The notes beneath the pieces were generated by a model. The model was given only the letters and a program-made list of their open reading frames with translations. It was not told the origin of the DNA and did not search any database. A stretch of 64,000 nt of DNA from Staphylococcus borealis (GTDB lineage Bacteria > Bacillota > Bacilli > Staphylococcales > Staphylococcaceae): assembly GCF_001224225.1 (NCBI RefSeq), contig NZ_CUEE01000001.1, positions 248,001-312,000 of the forward strand, read 5' to 3'. The position numbers and the translations under genes were made by a program. Below are positions 9,576 through 19,243 of this stretch, in pieces (the stretch's first letter is position 1; every line of letters starts with the position of its first letter).

Positions 9576-9695
9576 ATTGGCAGTAGTTGACTGAATTAAA
9601 AATGCACTTTTAACAAGCTTTTTTAATTCTAGTCAACCTTGCCGGGGTGGTACAACGAAATAAATTTTGAAAAATTTTATTTCTGTTCCACTCCC
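9576..9695. repeat. Dispersed hairpin repeat, diverged copy in reverse orientation
   Basis: Contains GGCAGTAGTTGACTGAATTA, a TTCTAGTCAACCTTGC segment and a terminal TGTTCCACTCCC. These are reverse-complement counterparts of the repeat seen elsewhere, with more substitutions than other copies. The rest of the gap to opuCD holds only a weak AATACTT...AAGTATT hairpin (9758-9787) that may end the opuC transcript. Confidence 0.7.
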
Positions 9696-9807
9696 TTTTC
9701 TGTTTATTCCAAACTGCTATGGCCAAATCGTTCATTTCGTGTTCACACACTTACGTCAATACTTCTAATGATTGAAATCAAAGTATTACTGTATGTGGTT
9801 AGCATCA

Positions 9808-10494
9808 TTAATTGATACTTTGTACTTGATTCTCGCGTTTTTTATTTTTATTCGTTGGATCAAGTTTCTTTTCTAAGAAACGTAATCCTAAATCGATAAT
9901 AATCGCGATGAATGCTATTGGAATGGCGCCTGCAAGGATATATACAGTACCGTCAGTAGAGTTCGTACCACGTATGATGATATCTCCTAATGTTGATGCC
10001 CCAATAAATGAGCCAATGGCCACAATACCTATCGCTACAACTAGCGCAATACGAATACCGCCGATAATAACGGATAAGGACAATGGCAACTCAATCATGC
10101 GCATAACCTGATTTTTAGTCATACCCATGCCTTTACCTGCATCTTTAATATTGTAGTCCACTTCAGTGATACCTGTGTACGTATTCTTAATAATCGGAAG
10201 TAACGCATATAAGAATACTGCAAACACTACAGTGTTAGGTCCTAATCCAAGCGCCAACATGAGTATTGCTAACATTGCAATTGCTGGTACGGTTTGAATA
10301 ATATTCGCAATAGTAATGATAGGCCATGACAATTTCGTATATCTTGAAATTAAAATCCCTATCGGAATACCAATAATACAAGCAAATAAAACACCATAAA
10401 TAGACATTAATAAATGCTTGAAAAAGAGTTCCATGAGATAGCCAAAGTTCAAGGTATAGTATTCATAAAGCGAGCTTAACAAGTTACCTTTCAT
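9808..10494 (-). CDS. opuCD: Glycine betaine/carnitine/choline ABC transporter permease OpuCD
   Basis: A 228-residue inner-membrane permease, one of the two forming the OpuC channel for compatible solutes. About six hydrophobic helices are visible, and the EAA cytosolic loop that docks the ATPase is recognisable as DAGKGMGMTKNQVMRMIELPLS. Its start overlaps the opuCC stop by one base, so translation is coupled. It is the last gene of the operon. Confidence 0.93.
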   Translation of the reverse strand: MKGNLLSSLYEYYTLNFGYLMELFFKHLLMSIYGVLFACIIGIPIGILISRYTKLSWPIITIANIIQTVPAIAMLAILMLALGLGPNTVVFAVFLYALLPIIKNTYTGITEVDYNIKDAGKGMGMTKNQVMRMIELPLSLSVIIGGIRIALVVAIGIVAIGSFIGASTLGDIIIRGTNSTDGTVYILAGAIPIAFIAIIIDLGLRFLEKKLDPTNKNKKRENQVQSIN

Positions 10495-11441
10495 TATTTT
10501 TGACCACCTTTCTTACTATCATCTTCAAAATAGTTATGTTTTTTCACATATTCTTCTGCAATAACGGCTGGTTCTTTCCCTTTGCCATCCGCTTCATAAT
10601 TTAGTTTTTGCATTTCTTTCGTACTAATTTGTCCCTGTAATTTTTTCAATGCTTCATCAATTTCAGGATGATCTTTAATTAATTTTTCAGTTGCCAATGG
10701 ACTTCCATCATAAGGTGGGAAGAATTTACGATCGTCTTTTAAAATTTTTAAATCATACGCCGCAATACGTCCATCTGTTGAATAACCAACTGCCACGTCT
10801 AATTTTTTATTTTTTAATGCATCGTACACTAAACCAATTTGCATTGGACGCGCACTCGCAAATTTGAATCCATATTCTTTTTGGAAAGCTGGGTAGCCAT
10901 CACCTGCACGGTTCATCCATTGTGTATCCATACCTAGACGTAAGTCATCTTTATATTTTTCTAAGTCAGATACTTTTTCTAAATTGTATTTCTCAGCAAC
11001 GTCTTTGGTCACCATAAATGCATACGTATTTTCAAATCCAAATGAGTCATAATATTTTTGATTGTATTTTTCTTTAAATAATCTTTGTGACTCTGACATT
11101 GCTTTTTTCGTATCTTTGGTTGGTGGTGCATCCAGTACACTTGTTAATTCAGTCCCTGTATATCGAACTGAAGACATATTCACATCTCCGCGTTGTAACG
11201 CATTATGTTGAATAATACTTGATCCTAAATTACCAACAATTGTAGGTTTAATTTTGCCGTTTGTATAATGTTCTATCATTAACTTTTCAATGTTTGCCAT
11301 AATTTTCGTTTCACTTGTTTCTGTGGCAGTAATTTTCACACTATCTTTCCCGTCACCATCGCCTAATCCTGGTAAGCTACATCCAGATAATACGATGAGA
11401 GACATTGCAAGAAGTATGAAAGTCAATTTAAGCTTTTTCAT
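10494..11441 (-). CDS. opuCC: Osmoprotectant-binding lipoprotein OpuCC
   Basis: A 315-residue lipid-anchored substrate-binding protein (OpuAC/ProX type 2 fold). The signal peptide ends in the lipobox LSGC, so the cysteine near residue 21 would be diacylated. The body starts with DSVKITATETSETKI, and further segments such as VGYSTDGRIAAYDL and LKDDRKFFPPYDGSPL are typical of OpuCC/OpuBC. It hands glycine betaine, carnitine or choline to the OpuCB-OpuCD channel. AAGGGAGGA precedes the ATG; there are 24 bases after opuCB. Confidence 0.93.
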   Translation of the reverse strand: MKKLKLTFILLAMSLIVLSGCSLPGLGDGDGKDSVKITATETSETKIMANIEKLMIEHYTNGKIKPTIVGNLGSSIIQHNALQRGDVNMSSVRYTGTELTSVLDAPPTKDTKKAMSESQRLFKEKYNQKYYDSFGFENTYAFMVTKDVAEKYNLEKVSDLEKYKDDLRLGMDTQWMNRAGDGYPAFQKEYGFKFASARPMQIGLVYDALKNKKLDVAVGYSTDGRIAAYDLKILKDDRKFFPPYDGSPLATEKLIKDHPEIDEALKKLQGQISTKEMQKLNYEADGKGKEPAVIAEEYVKKHNYFEDDSKKGGQK

Positions 11442-11465
11442 AATTTTAAAATCCTCCCTTTGTAT

Positions 11466-12101
11466 TTATCTAGATACTTTTAACCCTTTAGGCACGGCCC
11501 ACTTTTCAATTAAAGAAAGTATGAAATCTACAAGTAATGCGAGACATGTTACTAGAATAGCAGCACTTATAATCATTGGCGGTTGATATAAATTCAAGCC
11601 GTTAAAGACTAAATCACCTAGTCCACCTGCACCAACATAACTTGCTAATGTTGCCCAACTAATAACGTAAACACTAGATAAACGTATCCCACTAATGATA
11701 AGTGGTAAGGCTAAAGGTAATTCAACATCTTTCATTAACTGTATCTTCGTCATACCCATACTTGTTCCAGCTTGTATGATATTCTTATCAATATTTTGTA
11801 CACCTAGAACAGTGTTATTTAAAATGGGTAATAATACATAAATGAATAATGCGACAATCGCTGGCGTCTTACCTACACCAAAGATTGGAATCATAATGGC
11901 TAATACGGCTAACGTCGGTATCGTTTGAAGCACACCCGCAATCGTTAACACTACATTTGCAGTACGCTTAGTCTTAGATAATAGAATGCCTAGTGGTACC
12001 GCAACTACAATCGCAATTAACAGGGCGATGATAGATATGTAGAAGTGTTCAATCGTTTTTGATACGAGTTGGCTTCCATATTCTTGGAAAAATTGGCGCA
12101 T
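11466..12101 (-). CDS. opuCB: Osmoprotectant ABC transporter permease OpuCB
   Basis: A 211-residue permease paralogous to OpuCD, with about six hydrophobic helices and the EAA loop QAGTSMGMTKIQLMKDVELPL. It forms the transport channel with OpuCD. The start codon overlaps the opuCA stop (TAATG). Confidence 0.93.
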   Translation of the reverse strand: MRQFFQEYGSQLVSKTIEHFYISIIALLIAIVVAVPLGILLSKTKRTANVVLTIAGVLQTIPTLAVLAIMIPIFGVGKTPAIVALFIYVLLPILNNTVLGVQNIDKNIIQAGTSMGMTKIQLMKDVELPLALPLIISGIRLSSVYVISWATLASYVGAGGLGDLVFNGLNLYQPPMIISAAILVTCLALLVDFILSLIEKWAVPKGLKVSR

Positions 12102-13408
12102 TAGCGATCAACTCCTGATTGGTCAGAATCCTTCACATCATGTGTGTCTAATCTGACTGTGACATCTTGCTGTTTAGACGTCGCGTCATGAGGTCTTTCT
12201 TGAGCTTGTTCTTTTTTATTGATATGACCTAACTCATTTTCACGTTGAACGGCATTCATATGTGTATCAGATAAAATCATCTCATCATCTTGTTCACCCC
12301 AAATAGAGTCATAAACAATGTCAACGAGATTTGCACGTGTAATCAGACCAATGAGTGCATTATCATTATCTACAACCGGTACGTTTCTTACATTTCGTTT
12401 AAGTATCGTACGTACAGAGTCTTGTAATTTAGAATCAATATGTACTTTATAAACATCACGCTGCATCGTATCGATTAATTCTTTACGTTGGCGTAAGCCT
12501 TGATTAATATCTTCAATATCTAAAAATCCGAGTAAATGTTGATGGTTATTTACAACAAAAATCGTATCTACACGTCTCTGTCTCATAATATTGACCGCAT
12601 CATTCAATGTGTCATTTGCGTTAACAGTGACTGGTTTAATCATTGCATCTTCAACAGTTCTCATATTTGGACGATCTTGAATTAATCTATTTTGACCAAT
12701 AAATTCTTTTACGAAATCATTCGCTGGATTTCTTAGAATATTATCTGGTGTATCATACTGCACAACTTTCCCCTTAGACATAATACAAATTCGGTCTGCA
12801 AGTTTAATTGCTTCGTCCATATCATGTGTAACGAAGATAAATGTTTTGCCTAACTTTTTCTGAAGGTCTTTAACTAAATCTTGTAACGTATCTCTCGTAA
12901 TCGGATCTAATGCACCAAAAGGCTCGTCCATTAAAATAATATCTTGTTCAGCGGCTAATGCACGCACAACACCAATACGTTGTTGTTGACCACCTGATAA
13001 CTCAGATGGATAGCGATCTAAATAATCTTCAGGTAAATCTACAAGTTTAATTAACTCTTTCGCTTTAGCATCTTTCTTTTCTTTAGACCATTTAAGCAAC
13101 TTTGGTACTAACACGATGTTTTCTCGTATAGTCATATGTGGCATCAATCCAATTTGTTGAATTACATACCCAATGCTACGGCGTAATTCAACTGGATTCA
13201 TATTTCGAACATTCTTGCCATTCATTTCAATTGTCCCATCAGTAGCTTCAATCATTCTATTGATCATTCGTAAAGCAGTCGTTTTCCCACTACCACTTGT
13301 CCCAATAAACGCAATAAATTCACCTGATTCAATATCTAATGAAATATTATCTACAGCTTTTTTATTGCCAGCATAAATCTTTGTTAAGTTCTTAATACTT
13401 AGCGTCAT
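12101..13408 (-). CDS. opuCA: Osmoprotectant ABC transporter ATP-binding protein OpuCA with CBS domains
   Basis: A 435-residue ATPase that drives OpuC uptake. Walker A GTSGSGKTT, Q-loop, signature LSGGQQQR, Walker B IILMDEPFGALD and the switch His in FVTHDMDEA lie in the first 230 residues. Two CBS motifs follow (MIKPVTVNAN...VDTIFVV and RDVYKVHIDS...VRNVPVVD). In S. aureus the OpuCA CBS region binds cyclic-di-AMP, which inhibits transport; this is inferred here by homology. ATG 13408 is chosen because AGGGAGGAG lies just upstream; the frame stays open another 25 codons upstream but lacks such a site. The C-terminal tail is polar and poorly conserved. Confidence 0.94.
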   Translation of the reverse strand: MTLSIKNLTKIYAGNKKAVDNISLDIESGEFIAFIGTSGSGKTTALRMINRMIEATDGTIEMNGKNVRNMNPVELRRSIGYVIQQIGLMPHMTIRENIVLVPKLLKWSKEKKDAKAKELIKLVDLPEDYLDRYPSELSGGQQQRIGVVRALAAEQDIILMDEPFGALDPITRDTLQDLVKDLQKKLGKTFIFVTHDMDEAIKLADRICIMSKGKVVQYDTPDNILRNPANDFVKEFIGQNRLIQDRPNMRTVEDAMIKPVTVNANDTLNDAVNIMRQRRVDTIFVVNNHQHLLGFLDIEDINQGLRQRKELIDTMQRDVYKVHIDSKLQDSVRTILKRNVRNVPVVDNDNALIGLITRANLVDIVYDSIWGEQDDEMILSDTHMNAVQRENELGHINKKEQAQERPHDATSKQQDVTVRLDTHDVKDSDQSGVDR

Positions 13409-13455
13409 TAGATTGCTCCTCCCTATTGTTGCAAGATAAAAAAGCTCAAAATACA

Positions 13456-13519
13456 AAAGGCCAGTAGTCCCATTGTTAAACAAATACGTAATAAGTTAAA
13501 CAAGAGCCACACGGCCTTT
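13456..13519 (-). promoter_or_regulatory. Structured leader of the opuC transcript
   Basis: On the minus strand arms AAAGGCC and GGCCTTT enclose about 50 bases containing two copies of TTGTTTAAC. The right arm is followed by TTTTGTATTTTGAGC and then TTTTTTATC. This could be an attenuator or regulated leader hairpin, but I do not recognise a known riboswitch. Confidence 0.35.
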
Positions 13520-13585
13520 GCTTCATAAAATTTTATTAAATTCAATTGGAATATCATTCGAGCGTTTTCCATCTTTAATTTTTAT

Positions 13586-13609
13586 ATACCCTATATAATT
13601 TTTTGAAAC
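13586..13609 (-). promoter_or_regulatory. Candidate sigma-B promoter of opuC
   Basis: Minus-strand GTTTCA, 12 bases, GGGTAT, close to the sigma-B consensus GTTTAA-N12-15-GGGTAT. It lies about 180 bp upstream of opuCA. The rest of the 430-bp divergent gap to the dehydrogenase gene is AT-rich and holds no other signal I can defend. Confidence 0.5.
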
Positions 13610-13838
13610 ATTTTTTATATAAAATGATTAAAAATGTTCACAATTGCAATTTTTTAAGTTTTATTCCAGCATGATTGTGATAAAAAATATTTAAAAATAA
13701 AGTTGCCTACAATAAAATTCATCAAATTGTCATATTTATTCAAATAAATCATTTAAAGCTGGATTCAAAATTGCATTCTAATATCAATAGTATTAGTCTA
13801 TAGGTGTAATAAGTATTTATTGAAGGGATGTTGTAATA

Positions 13839-14882
13839 ATGAAAGCAGCAGTATGGTATGGTCAAAAAGATGTTCGCGTGGAAGATCGTGAACCTAAGCA
13901 ATTAAAAGACAACGAAGTAAAAGTAAAAGTATCATGGGCCGGCATTTGCGGAACTGATTTACATGAATACTTAGAAGGACCAGTCTTCATCTCTACAGAT
14001 AAACCTGATCCACTACTTGGACAAAAAGCACCTGTTACTTTAGGACATGAATTCTCAGGCGTTGTTGAAGAAGTTGGTAAAGACGTTACAAAATATAAAA
14101 AAGGCGATCGCGTCGTTGTTAACCCAACTGTATCTAAACATGAGAAAGATGAAAGCGTTGATTTATATGATGGCTATTCATTTATCGGTTTAGGTTCTGA
14201 CGGTGGCTTTGCTGAATTTACAAATGCACCAGAAGAGAATGTCTATGCATTACCTGAAAGCGTATCAGATAAAGAAGGTGCATTAGTTGAACCAACAGCC
14301 GTTGCGGTTCAAGCAGTTAAAGAAGGTAAATTATTATTTGGAGATACAGTTGCAGTATTTGGTGCTGGCCCAATTGGTTTATTAACAATTGTTGCGGCTA
14401 AAGCAGCTGGAGCAAGTAAAATCTTTGTATTTGATTTATCTGAAGAACGCCTAGCTAAAGCGAAAGAAGTCGGTGCGACTCACGTAGTCAATTCTGGTAA
14501 CACAAATCCTGTAGACTTTATTAATGAACATACTGACAACGGTGTAGATGTAACATTTGAAGTTGCTGGTGTTGGTGTAACATTATCTCAATCAATTCAA
14601 GTAACACGTCCAAGAGGTACTGTTGTTATCGTATCTATCTTTGCACATGCAGTTGATTTCGACCCAATGTTATTAACTAACTCAGGTGTTCAATTGACAT
14701 CTACAATTGCTTACTCACCTACTACATTCCAACAAACAATTGATTTAATTGCGAACGGAAGCTTAGACGTTAAGAGCGTCGTAACAGATGAAATCGAATT
14801 AGAACATATTGTTCAATCTGGATTCGAACAATTAGTAAATGATAAATCACAAGCTAAAATTTTAGTTAAATTAAATGGCTAA
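13839..14882 (+). CDS. Zinc-dependent 2,3-butanediol dehydrogenase family protein
   Basis: A 347-residue medium-chain dehydrogenase closest in pattern to B. subtilis BdhA ((R,R)-butanediol dehydrogenase/acetoin reductase), which interconverts acetoin and 2,3-butanediol with NADH. Catalytic zinc ligands are Cys in AGICGTDLHE, His and Glu in TLGHEFSG, and Glu in GALVEPTAVA. The NAD fold motif is FGAGPIGL. The four structural-zinc cysteines of classical alcohol dehydrogenases are absent, as they also are in BdhA. The ATG has a GAAGGGATG site. It is monocistronic and closed by a hairpin. Another polyol substrate is possible. Confidence 0.85.
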   Translation: MKAAVWYGQKDVRVEDREPKQLKDNEVKVKVSWAGICGTDLHEYLEGPVFISTDKPDPLLGQKAPVTLGHEFSGVVEEVGKDVTKYKKGDRVVVNPTVSKHEKDESVDLYDGYSFIGLGSDGGFAEFTNAPEENVYALPESVSDKEGALVEPTAVAVQAVKEGKLLFGDTVAVFGAGPIGLLTIVAAKAAGASKIFVFDLSEERLAKAKEVGATHVVNSGNTNPVDFINEHTDNGVDVTFEVAGVGVTLSQSIQVTRPRGTVVIVSIFAHAVDFDPMLLTNSGVQLTSTIAYSPTTFQQTIDLIANGSLDVKSVVTDEIELEHIVQSGFEQLVNDKSQAKILVKLNG

Positions 14883-14890
14883 TTGAAGAG

Positions 14891-15046
14891 AAATCGGGAC
14901 AAAAGTGTTTAGGATTTGAGCAGAACCGAACGACGAGTAAAATTTTTTCAAATTTTGTCGAATCGTGAGTGGCTCTGCCGATAATCCTACTTTTAAGACG
15001 TCGTTTGACGGTCGTCTTAAAACACATTATGTCCCGATCTTTTTTT
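14891..15046. repeat. Composite hairpin element acting as terminator
   Basis: The outer arms AAATCGGGACA and TGTCCCGATCT are followed by a T run on the plus strand. Between them lie an AGGATT...AATCCT pair and a TTTTAAGACG...CGTCTTAAAA hairpin. The architecture (outer GGGACA/TGTCCC arms with nested hairpins) mirrors the dispersed repeats, but the inner sequence is different, so it is a separate family. Confidence 0.6.
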
Positions 15047-15055
15047 ATTCTCTTT

Positions 15056-15655
15056 TTATTTATCGTACATGCCTTTACCTTCAAGAATATGGTCGATATA
15101 CTTTTCAACTCTATTTTGTCTTGTTTGGCTACGTTTCGCTTGTGAAATGTGATACATGTACTGGTGTTGTCTGCCAGGCGTTAATTGATAAAATGCCTTT
15201 TCTAATTTTGGATCATCATTAAATGCTTGTTGTAATTCTTCAGGCATGTCATAGTCTTCTGTCTTCTTCATTTCAACTTTCTTGCCCGCTTTTTCTGTTT
15301 TAATGGCTTCATCAATATAATATAAAATTTCGTCTCGACGCAGTTTAATCTCATCTAATGTTTCAAAACGTAATTGTCTTGCTGCTTGAACACGCTCTGT
15401 TTGCTGAATTAACGATTTATATTTATCTTCTAAAATTGCACCTTTATGAAACAATAAGGCTACATAATGCTTAAAACCATGGATCGTAATAACATTTTTA
15501 TCATTAATTGTATAAGTCGGATGCATCCATTTATATGTTTCTTCTAATTCTGACTCATTAAAGATTAAATTTCTTAAATATTGATAAGCTTCTTGCCACT
15601 GACTCTCCTTTTCAAGAAAAGCTAACACCTGTTTATCGGATTGTTTCTTTGACAC
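15056..15655 (-). CDS. YdeI/OmdA family protein
   Basis: About 199 residues resembling the YdeI (bacteriocin-resistance/OmdA-like) family. The N-terminal half has the DUF1801-type segment YKWMHPTYTINDKNVITIHGFKHYVALLFHKGA. The C-terminal half has the YdeI signature MPEELQQAFNDDPKLEKAFY followed by LTPGRQHQYMYHISQAKRSQ TRQNRVEKY. It is soluble with no signal peptide; the function in Gram-positives is unknown. A GTG with GGGGTG upstream is taken as start; the frame also allows a GTG three codons earlier. Confidence 0.75.
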   Translation of the reverse strand: MSKKQSDKQVLAFLEKESQWQEAYQYLRNLIFNESELEETYKWMHPTYTINDKNVITIHGFKHYVALLFHKGAILEDKYKSLIQQTERVQAARQLRFETLDEIKLRRDEILYYIDEAIKTEKAGKKVEMKKTEDYDMPEELQQAFNDDPKLEKAFYQLTPGRQHQYMYHISQAKRSQTRQNRVEKYIDHILEGKGMYDK

Positions 15656-15840
15656 CTTAGTCACCCCATATCGTTAGTTTGATAACAATACAATCATTAT
15701 ATTATTTAAGTCAACCAATAACTATTTATAACACAATCATTTGTAAATTTACAAAATCATAAATTGACTAATGAAATGATAAGCGTATAATTATAACGTA
15801 TCATTTTTGATGAATATTAAAATAACATAAAGGAGTATTT

Positions 15841-17502
15841 ATGGGACAAAATAATAACGAAGGTAAAATCAATCTGGTCCAACTTGTTTTGTTAGGATTA
15901 GGAAGTTTAATTGGTTCAGGCTGGTTATTTGGTGCATGGGAAGCTTCTTCTGCAGCTGGTCCTGCAGCCATATTATCTTGGATTATCGGGTTTATCGTTA
16001 TAGGAACGATTTCTTATAACTATATCGAAATAGGAACAATGTTCCCTCAATCTGGTGGTATGAGTAACTATGCTCAATATTCACACGGTTCATTGCTAGG
16101 CTTTATTGCCGCTTGGGCAAACTGGGTATCATTAGTTACAATCATTCCTATTGAAGCTGTGTCTGCTGTTCAATATATCAGTTCATGGCCATGGGATTGG
16201 GCGAAACCAACTTCTGCATTAATGCATAATGGCTCAATTAGTACAACAGGTTTATTCGCTGTGTACGTCATTATCATTATTTTTTCATTATTAAACTATT
16301 GGTCTGTTAAATTATTAACATCATTCACAAGTTTAATTTCGTTCTTCAAATTAGGTGTACCGTTATTAACAATTATTATGTTAATGCTTTCAGGTTTCGA
16401 CACAAGCAATTACGGTTCTTCTATAGGCGAATTTATGCCGTATGGTAGTGCACCTATCTTTGCGGCAACAACAACATCAGGGATTATCTTCTCATTTAAT
16501 GCATTCCAAACCATCATTAATATGGGATCAGAAATTAAGAACCCTGAAAAGAATATTGCACGTGGTATTGCCATTTCTTTAACATTAAGTGCCATTTTGT
16601 ACATCATACTACAAAGCACATTTATTACATCAATGCCACAATCAATGATTAGCGAACACGGTTGGAGTGGTATTAACTTCAATTCACCATTCGCAGATAT
16701 GGCAATCCTATTAGGCATTAACTGGTTAGCTATCTTGCTATACATCGAAGCGGTTGTGTCACCATTCGGAACTGGCGTATCATTCGTTGCGATTACTGGT
16801 CGTGTATTAAACGCGATGGAACGTAATGGTCATATTCCTAAATTCTTAGGTAAAATTAACACAACGTATAATATTCCACGACTAGCTATCGTATTTAATG
16901 CCATCATCAGTATGGTCATGGTTACATTATTCCGTGATTGGGGCGTACTTGCTGCCGTTATTTCAACAGCAACATTAGTCGCTTACTTAACAGGTCCAAC
17001 AACCGTCATGTCATTACGTGAAATGGGACCTAAATTGCATCGTCCATTCCGAGGCGCTATGTTAAAAGTGATGGCACCATTATCCTTTGTACTTGCGTCA
17101 TTAGCAATTTATTGGGCAATGTGGCCAACAACTGCCGAAGTTATTTTCATCATTATTTTAGGATTACCAATTTATTTCTTCTATGAATATAAAATGAATT
17201 GGAAAAACACTAAAAAGCAAATCGGCGGTAGTATGTGGATTATCGTATACTTAATCCTATTGGCTTGTATGTCATTTATCGGTAGTAAAGAGTTTAAAGG
17301 TATGAACTTTATTCATTATCCTTATGATTTCTTAGTTATTATCGTGTTAGCACTTGTCTTTTATAGAATTGGTATTACAAGCCACTTCAAGAGTGTTTAT
17401 TATAAACGCGCTAAGAAAATCAATAAACAAATGAAAGAAGATACAATGGAAGCTGAACAACAAGAAGCTGATAGAAAAGAAGCTGAACAACAGAATAATT
17501 AA
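15841..17502 (+). CDS. APC family amino acid permease
   Basis: A 553-residue transporter of the amino acid-polyamine-organocation superfamily with about 12-14 hydrophobic helices. The family hallmark is in helix 1 (LLGLGSLIGSGWLFGAWEAS), and helix 6 has TTTSGIIFSFNAFQ followed by SEIKNPEKNIARGIAISL. The tail is a charged, Glu/Gln-rich cytosolic stretch ending in QQEADRKEAEQQNN. The substrate cannot be told from sequence; similar staphylococcal proteins are annotated only as amino acid permeases. AAAGGAG precedes the ATG, and it ends at a strong terminator. Confidence 0.85.
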   Translation: MGQNNNEGKINLVQLVLLGLGSLIGSGWLFGAWEASSAAGPAAILSWIIGFIVIGTISYNYIEIGTMFPQSGGMSNYAQYSHGSLLGFIAAWANWVSLVTIIPIEAVSAVQYISSWPWDWAKPTSALMHNGSISTTGLFAVYVIIIIFSLLNYWSVKLLTSFTSLISFFKLGVPLLTIIMLMLSGFDTSNYGSSIGEFMPYGSAPIFAATTTSGIIFSFNAFQTIINMGSEIKNPEKNIARGIAISLTLSAILYIILQSTFITSMPQSMISEHGWSGINFNSPFADMAILLGINWLAILLYIEAVVSPFGTGVSFVAITGRVLNAMERNGHIPKFLGKINTTYNIPRLAIVFNAIISMVMVTLFRDWGVLAAVISTATLVAYLTGPTTVMSLREMGPKLHRPFRGAMLKVMAPLSFVLASLAIYWAMWPTTAEVIFIIILGLPIYFFYEYKMNWKNTKKQIGGSMWIIVYLILLACMSFIGSKEFKGMNFIHYPYDFLVIIVLALVFYRIGITSHFKSVYYKRAKKINKQMKEDTMEAEQQEADRKEAEQQNN

Positions 17503-17511
17503 TCTGACCAT

Positions 17512-17546
17512 CCTAAGTATGCCTGTGCGCATACTTAGGTTTTTTT
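17512..17546 (+). terminator. Terminator of the amino acid permease gene
   Basis: Perfect stem CCTAAGTATGC / GCATACTTAGG with a six-base loop, followed by seven T. Confidence 0.95.
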
Positions 17547-17648
17547 AATAGGATATAGCACAAATTATAATTTCATTGTCCCAATCTATTTTTACATTCA
17601 TACGTCATGGTATAGTTAAATTAATTCGTAAGTGTAGGTGATGATTTA

Positions 17649-19001
17649 GTGGTAACGATTAATACAATAACTGGTTCCTTTCAAGGGGTAACACATCATA
17701 ATATAGAACAATTTCTAGGTATACCTTAGGCACAGCCGCCGATTGGTAATCGCCGTTTCAAACATGCTAGCCCACGATATAGCTATGATACGTTAGTTGA
17801 TGCAACGCGCTTTAGAGCCATCCCACCACAACCGTACAATAAGTTAGAAACATTCTTTTCATCTAAACAACATACGTTCAAACAGGATGAAGATTGTTTA
17901 TATTTAAATATTTGGCGTCAATCGTCTGGTAAATCTAAGAAGCCTGTTATCATTTATTTTTATGGTGGTGGCTTTGTGAATGGTCATGGTTCGGCCGAAT
18001 TATATACACCAGAACATATTGTTGCCCAACATGATGTCATTGTAATTACATTTAACTATCGATTAGGTGCCTTAGGCTTTCTAGATTGGTCTTATTTTAA
18101 TGCGCAGTATGATAAAAATAACGGCCTATCTGATCAAATTGCGTTATTAAAATGGGTTGCACACTTTATTGAATACTTTGATGGCGATCCTAACAATGTC
18201 ACATTATGCGGACAATCCGCAGGCAGTATGAGTATTCAAGCTTTAATGCAGCAACCACAACTGGACCACTATTACCACCAAGTCATGTTATTAAGTGGCG
18301 TATTACAGCTAGATTCCGTAGAAACAGGTGTGCACAAAGCTAAACACTTCGATGCCTTAATCCAACAGCACTTCTCCGGAAAAAGTATACACGATTTAGA
18401 CACGCAAGCATTGCTACAGTTAATGGCATATGATGAACAAGCACGTGGCAAATCCAAAGGCTTAGAATTAATATATCAACCGATTAACGAGACAACGATG
18501 TGCCGTCCACTTACTCACTTTAATAAACCTGTTGTGTTAGGCTATACAAAGGATGAAGGTGATTGTTATATCCGTAATGAATCACGTAAACTTGAGCCAC
18601 AGCGTTTTGTTAATGTGATGAAATTGAATCATATCAACGTTGATTTTAATCATGTTCAAACGGGTCAACAACAAGCTGAAGTTGTGACAGCGTTATATTT
18701 TATAAGACCGACACTTAACTTGTTACACCAAATGCGTGAGAATCCGCGTCGTTGGCTAATACGATTTGATTGGGCTCGACCTGAATATGTTGATTTCGCA
18801 AGTGCCTATCATATTTTAGACGTCGTCTTTTGGTTTGGTAAGATGGCTATACTTAAGGCGCATAACATCAAATTGCACACTTCTGATATTGAATTAAGCA
18901 AACGTATGATAAATGACATCGTTCATTATGCCACAACAGGTACCATGCCCTACGCACCCTATTCAATTGATCACACAGAACCACACATATACAATAATTA
19001 A
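17649..19001 (+). pseudogene. Carboxylesterase (type B, p-nitrobenzyl esterase-like) with one in-frame amber codon
   Basis: The reading frame runs 450 codons from a GTG with AGGTGATG upstream to 19001, interrupted only by TAG at 17727-17729 (codon 27). That TAG sits where the family has Tyr in GIPYAQPP; here it reads GIP-stop-AQPPIGNRRF, so one base (TAC or TAT to TAG) explains it. Everything downstream looks intact: oxyanion region FYGGGFVNGHG, nucleophile GQSAGS, acid in GYTKDEGD and His in YHILDVVFWFG. No plausible internal restart precedes the oxyanion loop; the next ATG (17976) would lose it. It is therefore called a young pseudogene, unless the amber codon is suppressed or is a sequencing error. 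Confidence 0.85.
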
Positions 19002-19008
19002 AAAAATA

Positions 19009-19216
19009 GGGAGAGGACAGAATTTGTTAAAATTCTGTCCTCTCCCAGCTTGTATTAAGCGCCTTCTTAGTTCAGTCAGCTACTGCGAATTTGCAAAATA
19101 GCTTCATTATATTACTTTTGTTCGAGCCTCTCCCAGCTTGCTTAAAGTGTCTTCTCAGTTCAGTCAGCTACTGTGAATTCACAAAATAGCATTATCTTAT
19201 TATTTATGTCTCAGCC
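19009..19216. repeat. Two tandem partial copies of the dispersed hairpin repeat
   Basis: Begins with a near-perfect hairpin with GGGAGAGGACAG and CTGTCCTCTCCC arms, then two successive copies of the TTCAGTCAGCTACTG-to-TTATTA section, separated by CCTCTCCCAGCTTG. It lies between convergent genes and can terminate both. Confidence 0.8.
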
Positions 19217-19243
19217 TCTTCTATATTCAATCATAAGATACAC

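Noticed and set aside
13640-13685. Rex-like half sites (TTGTGA, TTCACAA) upstream of the butanediol dehydrogenase gene
   Set aside because: The half sites are not arranged as the TTGTGA-N6-TCACAA palindrome; attractive biologically but not supported.
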